Of a DNA stretch of 64,000 nucleotides, positions 43,886 to 52,739 are shown in pieces. This DNA is from Desulfobacteraceae bacterium (lineage in GTDB: Bacteria; Desulfobacterota; Desulfobacteria; Desulfobacterales; Desulfosalsimonadaceae): contig JABZFM010000009.1 in NCBI GenBank assembly GCA_014237465.1, forward strand, positions 62,001 through 126,000, in the 5' to 3' direction. Numbering within the stretch: position 1 is the stretch's first letter; every line of letters starts with the position of its first letter. The notes beneath the pieces were generated by a model. That model was not told the origin of the DNA. It made no database searches and saw nothing but the letters and a program-made list of their open reading frames with translations. A program made the position numbers and the translations under genes.

Positions 43886-45199
43886 TCATGGCATCAGTTT
43901 TGAACGAATCAGATAGATCAGATCATCGACAGTTGCTTCAGGCATAGACGATATATCCAGGGTGGCGTTATTGATAAAGGGCATCAATTTACCATAAATA
44001 TCTTCTGAAAAACCACCATACTGACCTTCAAACGCCTGCAGTCTGATCTGTAGACTGAACAGTTTTTTCTGACTTAATGACAGGGCCAGATAACTGTCAA
44101 TCATATGCAGCATGGCACGACGATCTTCCGGCAATCGACCGTTTACGTTTAGCAAGTTGGTAGCACTGTCGCTGATAATCTGCGTTCTTGCATCTATTTT
44201 CAAGATCATCTGCCGGATCTCGGAGACGACCTGCTCTTCGGTTGTCTCCACAAACACTTCCCTTTCGCGTTGTTTTGCCAGCGGCGTGTTCGGAAAAACC
44301 TGAAGCGTTCGCATTCGAACAAAATCCGGTGCAGTCTGAGTGATCACATCTGCGGTTTCACTCGCATGTTCTTCAGAATACTGCTGTCCTCCCAACCCCG
44401 GCATGACATATATTGAACAGGAAAGGCCGGCCTCTTTGGTCTTTAAACAGCCGCTGATATGATCATTTTTTGTTTCTCCTTTGCAAACCCTTTTTAACAC
44501 GGCATCCGAACCGCTTTCAATACCAAAATGCACCCGGTTTAACCCGGCACTCCGAAATTCCTTTAATTCAGAAAGCGTGCGAAGTCTGCTGGCTGAAACC
44601 GTCCTTCCGTAAACCGTAAACCGATGAATGGACGGAAAAGAGGTTTTCACCGTATCAATTACCTCTTTGACGAACAAAGGCTTTAAGATTAATGAATCTG
44701 CATCCCCTAAAAAACAGGATCGACCGCCCCCCAGACGCCAGGAAACCAAATGATTGACGCTGTCAGCGATTGTTGGCGTCTCTTTAAACCATTGCATGAA
44801 CCAGCCCGTCACGGGATCATCTGTCAAATTGGTGTCAACGCCAACAGATTCCGCATGATTGACATAATCCGTTTCCAGCCCCTGGGCTTGTTGAATCTGT
44901 TCGATCATTTCCTGAGCGCAATGGTATTCTGCCGCTTCCGGATTTGCCAGGGATCCACTGACATCTGAAGCGGTCTTGAATTCGTCTAGCTTGTCGTTCA
45001 ACCGTTTGGCAAAATAAATGTCGCTCTTCACATCGTCTATGGACCGCTTAATAAATTTTGATCCCAATTTATATACCGGGCAAAACGTACATTTGTTCCA
45101 ATAACAATTTCTGGTTAATCGAAATGTCAGGCTTTGATTCTCCGTCGGCGGCCGTATGGAGCATATTTCAAACGGCTTAAACATCTTGTCGGTATTCAT
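43886..45199 (-). CDS. Radical SAM protein
   Basis: The start is taken at the ATG of MNTDKMFKPFEI; a TTG 27 codons upstream would give a longer form. The protein of about 437 aa has the 4Fe-4S motif in LTRNCYWNKCTFCPVYKLG (C-x4-C-x2-C rather than the classic C-x3-C-x2-C) and continues with GDADSLILK, VYGRTVSASR and VHFGIESGSDAVLKRV, typical of the HemN/Elp3-like radical SAM barrel. No other named domain is seen. The substrate is unknown. It converges with the ferredoxin-nitroreductase gene. Confidence 0.8.
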   Translation of the reverse strand: MNTDKMFKPFEICSIRPPTENQSLTFRLTRNCYWNKCTFCPVYKLGSKFIKRSIDDVKSDIYFAKRLNDKLDEFKTASDVSGSLANPEAAEYHCAQEMIEQIQQAQGLETDYVNHAESVGVDTNLTDDPVTGWFMQWFKETPTIADSVNHLVSWRLGGGRSCFLGDADSLILKPLFVKEVIDTVKTSFPSIHRFTVYGRTVSASRLRTLSELKEFRSAGLNRVHFGIESGSDAVLKRVCKGETKNDHISGCLKTKEAGLSCSIYVMPGLGGQQYSEEHASETADVITQTAPDFVRMRTLQVFPNTPLAKQREREVFVETTEEQVVSEIRQMILKIDARTQIISDSATNLLNVNGRLPEDRRAMLHMIDSYLALSLSQKKLFSLQIRLQAFEGQYGGFSEDIYGKLMPFINNATLDISSMPEATVDDLIYLIRSKLMP

Positions 45200-45574
45200 A
45201 TAATACAATTTTTTCCTGCCAGGTGAAATGGGTGCAGAAACAGCAAACCGTGATAAAACCCTTCGGAAGAAAAATATCAACGATCATATTTTGGGGGACA
45301 AACATAACATCACCCTTTCGGGGATTGGTCAGTTTCATCTCAATTTCCCGGGGTTAAACCCCGGCTATGTTTCTCTCAGCCCCTCCGGGGCTTTTGGCTT
45401 TTTAAACAAGGGGTTATTATGTAGCCGGTTATATTATGTTGCAGGAATTTAGTACCCGCAGCTTGTAATCTCAGCACCGGTGGCTTCAAATTTCTCTGCC
45501 TCCCCTGCTTCTTCATCACGCCTTAAAAACCTAAAAGTCAGTGCTTTACAACGTTGCTGAGAATATTTTGAAAG
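45200..45574. other. Intergenic region with REP-like hairpins
   Basis: The region holds two strong hairpins at 45347-45392 (listed separately) and no supported gene. Confidence 0.5.
45347..45396. repeat. Double GC-rich hairpin, REP-like and possibly terminator
   Basis: CCGGGGTTAAACCCCGG (45348-45364) is an almost perfect palindrome. AGCCCCTCCGGGGCTTTT (45378-45395) forms a second hairpin followed by Ts. A similar but diverged pair of GC-rich half-palindromes occurs at 51037-51070. Confidence 0.6.
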
Positions 45575-47725
45575 CTATGAATGTGAATCCATGACCTGGC
45601 GGACAATTTTTGCCAGGTCATGGATTAAATAAGGTTTCACCACAAATGCCTTAATGCCCATTTCCCGGGAACGTTTCTCTGTGATATGTTCACTGTGACC
45701 GGTGCAGATGATGATCGGAATATCCGGTCTTAATTCCAGAATCTGTTGTGACAGTTTGTCCCCAGTGAGTTCCGGCATCGTCATGTCGGTTATGACAAGG
45801 TCAAATTTTTTCAGATCTGATTTAAAGTGTGCCAGGGCTTCGACACTGCTTGTGCGGATGGTGACACAATAGCCAAGATACTCCAGCATCTGCTTTCCGA
45901 CATCAGCCAGCGACTGTTCATCATCAATGAATAAAATCTTTTCAGAGCCGGACGGCATATCGGCAGATTCAACTTTCTCCGGAATAAACTCGTTCTCAGT
46001 TTTGGGCAAAAATACATGAAACGTCGATCCATGCCCGAAATCACTTTCCACGGTTAAAAAACCGCTATGCGCCTTGACCAGCCCATGGACGATGGATAGC
46101 CCGAGTCCGGTTCCCTCTCCTTTGGGCTTTGTCGTAAAATACGGATCAAACATCCGGTCCATGACTTCCGAAGAGATGCCGCCGCCGGTATCACTGATAC
46201 TGAGCTTCAGAAACGACCCCGGTTTGAGGTCCGGATGGGCGGCAACATCTTTTTCTCCCAGCTCAATATTGCTCAGACTGATTCCCAGTATACCGCCTTT
46301 GTCTTTCATCGCATAAGCCGCATTCGTACAAAGATTCATCATAATCTGATGAATCTGAATATCATCCGCATCAATAATTCCACTGGCGGGATCAATATCC
46401 ATGCGAATATCAGTAGTTGCCGGCAAAGATGCCTGCAGCATTTTCCCGGCTTCTTTAACCACCTGGGAGATCCGTATCGGCTTTCGTTCATAATCGCTTT
46501 GGCGGCTGAACGCAAGGATCTGTTTTACCATGTCCCGTGCGCGGTTACATGCTTTGAGCACCTTCTGCAGGTGTTGTTTGAGTTTATCATCCCCAACAAC
46601 TCTTAACAATGATACCTCTGTGTACCCCATGATGGCTGACAGAATGTTATTAAAATCATGGGCAATCCCACCGGCCAGCGTGCCGATGGCTTCCATCTTC
46701 TGGGCCTGTCGAAGCTGGTCCTCCAATCGCCTGGTTTCTTCCTGCTGTTTTTTGAGGTCATCTATCTTGTGAATTACTACCGTTGCGCCCTTCGGGGACC
46801 CGTTTTCATAAAAGTACTTCGCGTGTAAAAGGGCCCAGATCAGCTGTCCGTCTTTTGTCTTGACCTGGTATTCCACAGAATCCGGGATTTTTTCCCCGTT
46901 AAAAAGTTTTTCCAGTCGGCTGATAAAAATTTTCTGACTTTCCCGCGTCATTAGATCATAAATACTCATGGACAGCAGTTCATCTCTTGAGTATCCTGTG
47001 TACTCACATAATACATCATTAACGCTGGTCAGTTTTCCCTTGATAAAATCGATTTCATAAATGCCGGTCGGGGCATGATTAAGCAACTGCCGGTATTTCT
47101 CATTACTTTCTTTCAGGGCCGTTTCAGCCTGCTTGCGGGCGGTCATATCTCTGATGATACCCCGAAATCCCTTTGGATTATTATTTTCATCTCGAACCAG
47201 AGAAACCGAGACATCGATCCGGCACTTGCGTCCGTCGCTGGTAATTATTTCCCAGTCAATGCCTTTGAATGGCTCACCAGTTGTAAATACGTGATTAAAC
47301 GTTTTGTAAACTTTATCAACATCCTCTTTTTCGATCAGCTTCCGGTGATTCATCCCCATCAGGTCCGCTCTCGAATAACCCAGGATTCTACAAAGCGAAT
47401 CATTGAAGAAAACAAAATTTCCGTCGGCATCGACCTCATAATAGCCATCCTCGATATTTTCTATAATGGATCTATATTTCTCTTTGCTTTCGTGTAATGC
47501 TTTTTCAGATAAATCCAGTTGGACGGTAATTCTTAAAAATATAATCGATAAAATCGGGGCAATAACACACGGAAAAATAATACTGTTGCAAACTCCCCTG
47601 ATATTGTAATTTCCAAAAACAGAAGTTGATATAAGATATAATACAAATGAAGCGCTACTTGCGATAAAGGTAATCACAAGGGCGGTCTTGACTAAACCTA
47701 ATTTTCTTATCAATCCGCGAATCAT
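45575..47725 (-). CDS. Membrane PAS hybrid histidine kinase
   Basis: The 716-aa protein has two N-terminal membrane segments (about 11-33 and 43-70) with almost no periplasmic loop. Two PAS domains follow (about 80-200 and 205-330), then HisKA with the phospho-His in GTLAGGIAHDFNNIL, HATPase (DTGGGIS, GEGTGLGLSIVHG) and a C-terminal receiver domain (LFIDDEQS, VITDMTMPELTG, VVKPY). This is the NtrB-like HDFNN class of hybrid kinase, which often works with sigma54 regulators; a sigma54 activator is encoded 1.8 kb away. No partner adjoins directly. Confidence 0.9.
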   Translation of the reverse strand: MIRGLIRKLGLVKTALVITFIASSASFVLYLISTSVFGNYNIRGVCNSIIFPCVIAPILSIIFLRITVQLDLSEKALHESKEKYRSIIENIEDGYYEVDADGNFVFFNDSLCRILGYSRADLMGMNHRKLIEKEDVDKVYKTFNHVFTTGEPFKGIDWEIITSDGRKCRIDVSVSLVRDENNNPKGFRGIIRDMTARKQAETALKESNEKYRQLLNHAPTGIYEIDFIKGKLTSVNDVLCEYTGYSRDELLSMSIYDLMTRESQKIFISRLEKLFNGEKIPDSVEYQVKTKDGQLIWALLHAKYFYENGSPKGATVVIHKIDDLKKQQEETRRLEDQLRQAQKMEAIGTLAGGIAHDFNNILSAIMGYTEVSLLRVVGDDKLKQHLQKVLKACNRARDMVKQILAFSRQSDYERKPIRISQVVKEAGKMLQASLPATTDIRMDIDPASGIIDADDIQIHQIMMNLCTNAAYAMKDKGGILGISLSNIELGEKDVAAHPDLKPGSFLKLSISDTGGGISSEVMDRMFDPYFTTKPKGEGTGLGLSIVHGLVKAHSGFLTVESDFGHGSTFHVFLPKTENEFIPEKVESADMPSGSEKILFIDDEQSLADVGKQMLEYLGYCVTIRTSSVEALAHFKSDLKKFDLVITDMTMPELTGDKLSQQILELRPDIPIIICTGHSEHITEKRSREMGIKAFVVKPYLIHDLAKIVRQVMDSHS

Positions 47726-47996
47726 TGATTTGCCTTATTGAGGTCTGTCTGGAAATAAGTGTTACATTTTGACGGGCTCTTAAATCTCGAGGAGCAAAAC
47801 CAGTATCAGGCTTTAATCCTCACGGTAGTCCAAAAATTAACCAGCAACCTGATTGCATATAAATTGTTCAAAAGTAAATCAACCCTTTCGAAACTTGCTT
47901 CTTATTTTATACCATTTCTAAAGATATTAAAATATTTTTATATACCTTCGCTGCTATCAGGGTCTTTTCCATAGAATTGACTGATGGCACTATCGT

Positions 47997-49232
47997 TTAA
48001 GAAGACGATTCCGCCTTTATCAGATGGCCGACAGTCAAGCCCTGGACCAGGATTGAAAACACGACAACAACATAAGTAAATGTCAAAATCGCATCCCGGG
48101 GCGCTTCGGCCGTGAGGGACAGAGCCAATGCAACGGAAATCCCGCCGCGCAATCCGCCCCAGGTAAGGATTTTAATTACATTGGGCGAAAACTCGCGACG
48201 AAATCGAAGAATCATCACCGGAATGGAAACAGATACAAACCGAGCTGAAAGCACAATCGGAATCATTCCAAATGCAACCCAGAGCGGATAGGTGTGGAAT
48301 GGGATAATAAGAATTTCCAGGCCGATCAGGACAAACAGCACGGCATTTAAAATTTCATCCAGCAACTCCCAGAAATTATCCAGGTGGTCACGGGTTTTTT
48401 CAGACATTCCCAGCATCCGTCCGTGGTTACCGATCAGCAAGCCGGCAACCACAATGGCAATAGGAGCAGACAGATGCAGCGCACTGGCAAGAGAATAGCC
48501 CCCCATCACCAGCCCCAGTGTCAGCAAAACTTCCACCTGGTAATTATCAACGCCCCGGAGCATCAGAAAAGTAATATATCCGGCCCAGAATCCGAAAACC
48601 GCACCACCAATAGCTTCCTGAAAAAACAAACCCAGGGCATCTAAGATTCCAATTTCCTGTCCGCCGGCGGCAATTCCTGAAAGAATCAAAAACACAACAA
48701 CACCGACCCCATCATTAAACAAAGATTCACCGGCAATTTTTGTTTCAAGGGACTTTGGCGCACCAGCGGTTTTCAGAATCGACATCACGGAAATCGGGTC
48801 TGTTGGAGATATCAGCGAACCAAAAACCAGACAATAAATGAAAGGGATATCAGCGCCAATCATGTAAAGGACCCAGTAACTGGTGCACCCGATAATCACG
48901 GTGGAAATCAAGACACCGAATGTTGCCAGAAACGTGATGACATATTTCTGCTGACCCAGATTATTGATATTTATATGTAACGCACCGGCAAAAAGCAGAA
49001 AACTTAGCATTCCATGCATCAGCGTCTCGTCAAAATCAATGGTTTGGACCATATCTACGGCCAATACATCAAAATGGATACCCATCTTCCCCAAAAATAA
49101 GATGACAATGGAAATCACCAATGAAATCAGCATCAATCCAACGGTTGTCGGCAGACGAAAAAACCGATAGTTAATGTAGGCAAAAACGCCTGCAAGCGTA
49201 ACTAACCCAGAGGTCACATTAAGACCATCCAT
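47997..49232 (-). CDS. Na+/H+ antiporter, CPA1 family
   Basis: The start at MDGLNVTSGLV follows AAGGG. The protein of about 411 aa has some 12 membrane segments and the CPA1 core: GSLISPTDPISVMSILK, then GESLFNDGVGVVVFL, whose Asp residues form the ion-binding site. It exports Na+ (or K+) in exchange for protons at the inner membrane. It lacks the long cytoplasmic tail of eukaryotic-like NhaP forms. It stands alone between a sensor kinase gene and the divergent sigma54 activator gene. Confidence 0.9.
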   Translation of the reverse strand: MDGLNVTSGLVTLAGVFAYINYRFFRLPTTVGLMLISLVISIVILFLGKMGIHFDVLAVDMVQTIDFDETLMHGMLSFLLFAGALHININNLGQQKYVITFLATFGVLISTVIIGCTSYWVLYMIGADIPFIYCLVFGSLISPTDPISVMSILKTAGAPKSLETKIAGESLFNDGVGVVVFLILSGIAAGGQEIGILDALGLFFQEAIGGAVFGFWAGYITFLMLRGVDNYQVEVLLTLGLVMGGYSLASALHLSAPIAIVVAGLLIGNHGRMLGMSEKTRDHLDNFWELLDEILNAVLFVLIGLEILIIPFHTYPLWVAFGMIPIVLSARFVSVSIPVMILRFRREFSPNVIKILTWGGLRGGISVALALSLTAEAPRDAILTFTYVVVVFSILVQGLTVGHLIKAESSS

Positions 49233-49520
49233 TTGTAAGCCCTTCAAATAATTTGAGAAAACACTGAATTGCTTGAGAATATGTAATTCCTGCCAAGCTT
49301 ATTGACTCTTCAAAAACAATAAGTTATATTAATTTTAAATCAAGCTTTCGAATTTTCCTGCTTCTAATAAGTCAACAAGCCCGGGTTCTACTTTTCATTG
49401 TTTTTTTATAAAACTTCGTTTAATTTATAAAACTACACCTTGTGAGTATTAAGTTGAATCTTTTTTTAAATAAAATCCACAAACCGGCAGCAGTTTAAAA
49501 AGCTGTATTGGACTTATTGT

Positions 49521-51020
49521 ATGGCATTGCATCAAGAAAATAAAGTCATTGCAATTGGACAGTTAAAAAATATATCCACCTGGGTATCTTCCGTCCATGA
49601 CCTCAATCAACTTCTTGAACTCATATTGCATACCGGAACCCGCATCATGCGGGCTAAAGCAAGTTCACTGCTGCTCCTGGATCAGAAAACGCAAAAGCTC
49701 TATTTTAAGGTTACCACCGGCTCCCAGAAAGACAAAATAAAAAACTTTGAAATCAGTCTCGGCCAGGGGATTGTCGGACATGTGGCAGAAACCGGTGAAC
49801 CGCTTTTAATCAAAGATGTTTCCCAGGATAAAAGATGGTATCGAAACATCAGTGATGAAATCGGGTTTAAAACTCAATCAATCCTGTGCGTCCCCATGAA
49901 AGTAAAGGATAATGTCATCGGCGCAATTGAGTTTATAAATAAGGCCGAAGGCGAAGCATTTCAAAAAAGTGACCTGGAACTACTCAATGTTTTTGCCGAC
50001 GTTGCAGCACTGGCAATTGTCAATGCCAAAAAATTTCAAATCGCGGAACGGGAGAATAAAGGACTAAAACAGGCCCTCGGCCTCACACACCAGATCATCG
50101 GCCAGAGCAAAGACATCAAAGAGGTCGTGACGGATGCGCTTAAGGTGGCGGATTCCAAAGCCAGCACACTCATCTTAGGGGAAAGCGGAACCGGCAAGGA
50201 ACTTCTGGCCCGCCTGATTCACCAGGCAAGTTCCCGGAAAGAACGCTACATGATCACGCTTAATTGTGCGGCTGTGCCTGAAACCCTGCTGGAAGATGAG
50301 CTGTTTGGTCATGAAAAAGGATCGTTTACCGGTGCCAGTGAAAGAAAAATCGGAAAACTGGAACTGGCCGACGGCAGTACGTTATTCCTTGATGAAATCG
50401 GTGAAATGAGTCCCGCCATGCAGGCAAAAGTGCTTCGTGTATTGCAGGACGGCATTTTTTATCGGGTCGGCGGAAATACGCCGATCTCTGTTGACATTCG
50501 AATCATTGCCGCAACCAACCAGAATATTCCCGAAGGGATTGCAAAAGGAAAATTCAGGGAAGACCTTTACTATCGCTTGAATGTTGTTGAACTTCACATA
50601 CCCCCGCTTCGTGAACGCAAAAAAGATATTCCGCTGATCGCACGGCATTTTGTGGATATGTTTCAAAAAGAAAAAGGTCACTTTCAAATAGAAATTTTCC
50701 AGCCAGCCATGGATATCATGACCAAATATGACTGGCCGGGAAATGTCAGAGAACTTCGCAATGCCATCGAACGGGCGGTGGTCATGGGCAACGGCAGGGA
50801 GATTCTGCCCGAAGATCTGCCGATGCTGAACACACAGTCAAATATTGAAAGTATTGAATTCGGCCACACGCTTCAGGAAGCGGTTGATGATTTTAAAAAG
50901 AAATTCATCAAGGTAAATCTGGAACACACCAACGGAAATCAGAGCAAAGCCTCTGCAATTATGGGAATTCAGCGGACCTACCTTTCCCGCCTGATTTCAA
51001 AATACGGCATTAAAAAGTAA
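49521..51020 (+). CDS. Sigma54-dependent enhancer-binding regulator with GAF sensor domain
   Basis: The 499-aa protein has an N-terminal GAF domain (about 25-172), an AAA+ domain with Walker A GESGTGKE (220-227), the sigma54-contact loop at 267-272, Walker B GSTLFLDEIGEM and the arginine-finger region, and a C-terminal Fis-type helix-turn-helix (NQSKASAIMGIQRTYLSRLI). The contact loop reads GSFTGA instead of the near-invariant GAFTGA. No receiver domain is present, so a small molecule bound by GAF probably controls it. A sigma54-type promoter lies 390 bases downstream. No clear Shine-Dalgarno precedes the ATG. Confidence 0.9.
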   Translation: MALHQENKVIAIGQLKNISTWVSSVHDLNQLLELILHTGTRIMRAKASSLLLLDQKTQKLYFKVTTGSQKDKIKNFEISLGQGIVGHVAETGEPLLIKDVSQDKRWYRNISDEIGFKTQSILCVPMKVKDNVIGAIEFINKAEGEAFQKSDLELLNVFADVAALAIVNAKKFQIAERENKGLKQALGLTHQIIGQSKDIKEVVTDALKVADSKASTLILGESGTGKELLARLIHQASSRKERYMITLNCAAVPETLLEDELFGHEKGSFTGASERKIGKLELADGSTLFLDEIGEMSPAMQAKVLRVLQDGIFYRVGGNTPISVDIRIIAATNQNIPEGIAKGKFREDLYYRLNVVELHIPPLRERKKDIPLIARHFVDMFQKEKGHFQIEIFQPAMDIMTKYDWPGNVRELRNAIERAVVMGNGREILPEDLPMLNTQSNIESIEFGHTLQEAVDDFKKKFIKVNLEHTNGNQSKASAIMGIQRTYLSRLISKYGIKK

Positions 51021-51488
51021 AAATCCGTGTCCAGAGAGCCCGGCTTTGGGTTACCCCTGGAAGGGGCTATTATATCCCTCGATAATTGATGGAATAGAGA
51101 ATTCATTTTTTTACCGGCCAGGTTATATTTTTTTACATTGTTGTGCACAAAAAAATACACCCCTGCCCGCACTTAAAGTTATTATTTTCTATACAATCCT
51201 TTTAAAACCAATTTTTTTATTTTTTAGAGCCCATCACAATACACACTTTTTCAGCCTTATATTATCCAGCACTAAAGCCATAATGATATGATTTTAAAGA
51301 TAATTTTTTTTATTTAAAGGATATATAGTTTCAAAACCATCTGCCCGTGTCCCGTGCTAAAGCTGATATTACTCATAAAAATCTGACCAAAAAATAAAAA
51401 GCCGCATTATTGGCATTTCTCTTGCTTTATATATTACCGAATCGCTACAGCAGTTCGATTTAACCTGAGCCGAAAAGGACCAAAACAA
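51021..51488. other. Intergenic region between sigma54 activator and small exported protein
   Basis: It holds diverged GC-rich half-palindromes (51037-51070), a perfect 10-bp palindrome TTGTGCACAA (51141-51150) that could be an upstream activator site, long AT-rich DNA, and the sigma54 promoter at 51410-51426. No gene is supported. Confidence 0.5.
51410..51426 (+). promoter_or_regulatory. Sigma54 (-24/-12) promoter
   Basis: TTGGCATTTCTCTTGCT has the invariant GG (51412-51413) and GC (51424-51425) separated by exactly 10 bases, matching the sigma54 consensus TTGGCA-N6-TTGC. Transcription would start near 51437 and read into the small exported-protein gene at 51489. The activator encoded at 49521-51020 is the natural candidate. 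Confidence 0.7.
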
Positions 51489-51848
51489 ATGACAGTCAAT
51501 GTCTTTTATTTAAACTTGATAAAGTTTTTTATAATGGCATTTGTTTTGGCTTTTATTGCTTATGTGGCGAATGCAACTGAAGTGATGATGGACCTTGAAC
51601 CCTTTCCGGCATGCACCAGCTGTCTTGCCGAGAATTCTGACAGTAATAACCCAAATAAAATTACGAAATCTTTTTTTGCTGCAAAATTAATAACTCAAAA
51701 ATCAGATAGGTTATTTTATGAATTGTGCATAAGCCGCCGTCAAAAAGAGCATTCAAGTTTACCTTATCCCCTCTCCCTGAGACTGGCCGCCTCCCCCTTG
51801 AATTGGCCATGTCTATCCCTTTTAGTTCCAAACCCTGATCCTGCCTAA
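51489..51848 (+). CDS. Small putative exported protein
   Basis: This 119-aa predicted protein begins with a hydrophobic segment (LIKFFIMAFVLAFIAYVANA) that fits a signal peptide, followed by a Cys-x2-Cys pair (ACTSC). AAAGGA lies about ten bases before the ATG and a sigma54 promoter is 60 bases upstream. The C-terminal third falls inside an imperfect inverted repeat (51727-51887) and looks unlike protein, so the original gene may have been altered there by an insertion. No family is recognised. Confidence 0.4.
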   Translation: MTVNVFYLNLIKFFIMAFVLAFIAYVANATEVMMDLEPFPACTSCLAENSDSNNPNKITKSFFAAKLITQKSDRLFYELCISRRQKEHSSLPYPLSLRLAASPLNWPCLSLLVPNPDPA

Positions 51849-51887
51849 TGCTCTGGAATAGAAGTTACTTGACGGCGGACTTTATGC
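51727..51887. repeat. Imperfect inverted repeat overlapping the end of the small exported-protein gene
   Basis: GCATAAGCCGCCGTCAA (51727-51743) pairs with the reverse complement of TTGACGGCGGACTTTATGC (51869-51887) with two extra bases and one mismatch. An inner AGAGCATT block is also repeated in inverted orientation. The 161-bp unit has the size and shape of a small non-autonomous element. Confidence 0.5.
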
Positions 51888-51938
51888 ATATTTTATAATA
51901 ACACAAGCCCCGCCCTAAAAAACCATTAAAATATATCT

Positions 51939-51957
51939 GACTTTTTGCGAAGCCATC
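51939..51957. repeat. Solitary terminal repeat of the MITE-like family
   Basis: GACTTTTTGCGAAGCCATC matches the outer end of the 38507-38631 element with one mismatch (reverse complement of its left arm). It overlaps the stop codon of the methyltransferase gene. No second arm was found nearby. Confidence 0.55.
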
Positions 51958-52738
51958 ACGGTTTACAGGCCGTAATAATCAAACGATGATTCATGCAGCC
52001 CCGATCCGCTTCATTGATACCAGCTATGGAATTTTGCGAAAAAATATTTACATCGGTAAAGCCGGCTGCACCCAGCAATTCTTTTAAATAATTTTTTTCA
52101 TATATCCTGATACAATAATTTTTATCCCGGATTAAACCGTCTTTTTTACTTAATACCATTTCCCTGGCGTATATATAGTTATTATTTACCTCTCTTTGTC
52201 GACACACAACAACATCATCTCCAATTTCATGCCAGGCAATGGGCATCAGTCTTTCACGGACGGATTTGCCATCGGTCACATCCAGCAGGAGCCGGCCCTT
52301 TGACCTCAGCACCCGAAAACTTTCAGAAAGAATCGAGAAATCTGATTTTTCATCCGGTACATATCCTAAAGAGTTTCCCAGAATCATCACGTGATCATAT
52401 TTTTCATCTTCCAATTGACTGTTGCGGGCATCCCCTTGAATAAACCGGATATTACACTTAAGATTTGCGGCATTTTCCGCGCCGACGCGAAGAAGGGTGT
52501 GCGAATAATCAAAAACTGTACATTTTTTATATCCGCGCCGGTACAGTTCCAGTGAGTGACGGCCATGCCCGCCGCAAAAATCCAGCAGGCTGTCATCCGG
52601 ATTTATCGAAATCAATTTACAAAAAATATCAATTTCCCGGCATGTCAATTCATGATTGCATACTGTGCGGGCATCAGTGGTAAGGTATACTTCATCAAAA
52701 AGCGTCTTCCACCAATCCGGGGCAACATTTATTGTCAT
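51956..52738 (-). CDS. Class I SAM-dependent methyltransferase
   Basis: The 260-aa protein has a methyltransferase core with DSLLDFCGGHGRHSLELYRRG (SAM-binding loop; Cys replaces the usual Gly), then VFDYSHTLL, IRFIQGDARN and DHVMILGNSLGY. A GGAGGTGA site overlaps the end of the upstream ATP-grasp gene, one base away, so the two are coupled. The substrate is unknown; context suggests that it modifies the product of the ATP-grasp protein. The last codons overlap a solitary MITE end. Confidence 0.85.
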   Translation of the reverse strand: MTINVAPDWWKTLFDEVYLTTDARTVCNHELTCREIDIFCKLISINPDDSLLDFCGGHGRHSLELYRRGYKKCTVFDYSHTLLRVGAENAANLKCNIRFIQGDARNSQLEDEKYDHVMILGNSLGYVPDEKSDFSILSESFRVLRSKGRLLLDVTDGKSVRERLMPIAWHEIGDDVVVCRQREVNNNYIYAREMVLSKKDGLIRDKNYCIRIYEKNYLKELLGAAGFTDVNIFSQNSIAGINEADRGCMNHRLIITACKP

Positions 52739-52739
52739 T

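Noticed and set aside
47759-47974. 71-codon plus-strand frame between the sensor kinase and the antiporter genes
   Set aside because: No ribosome binding site, no family resemblance; AT-rich intergenic DNA.
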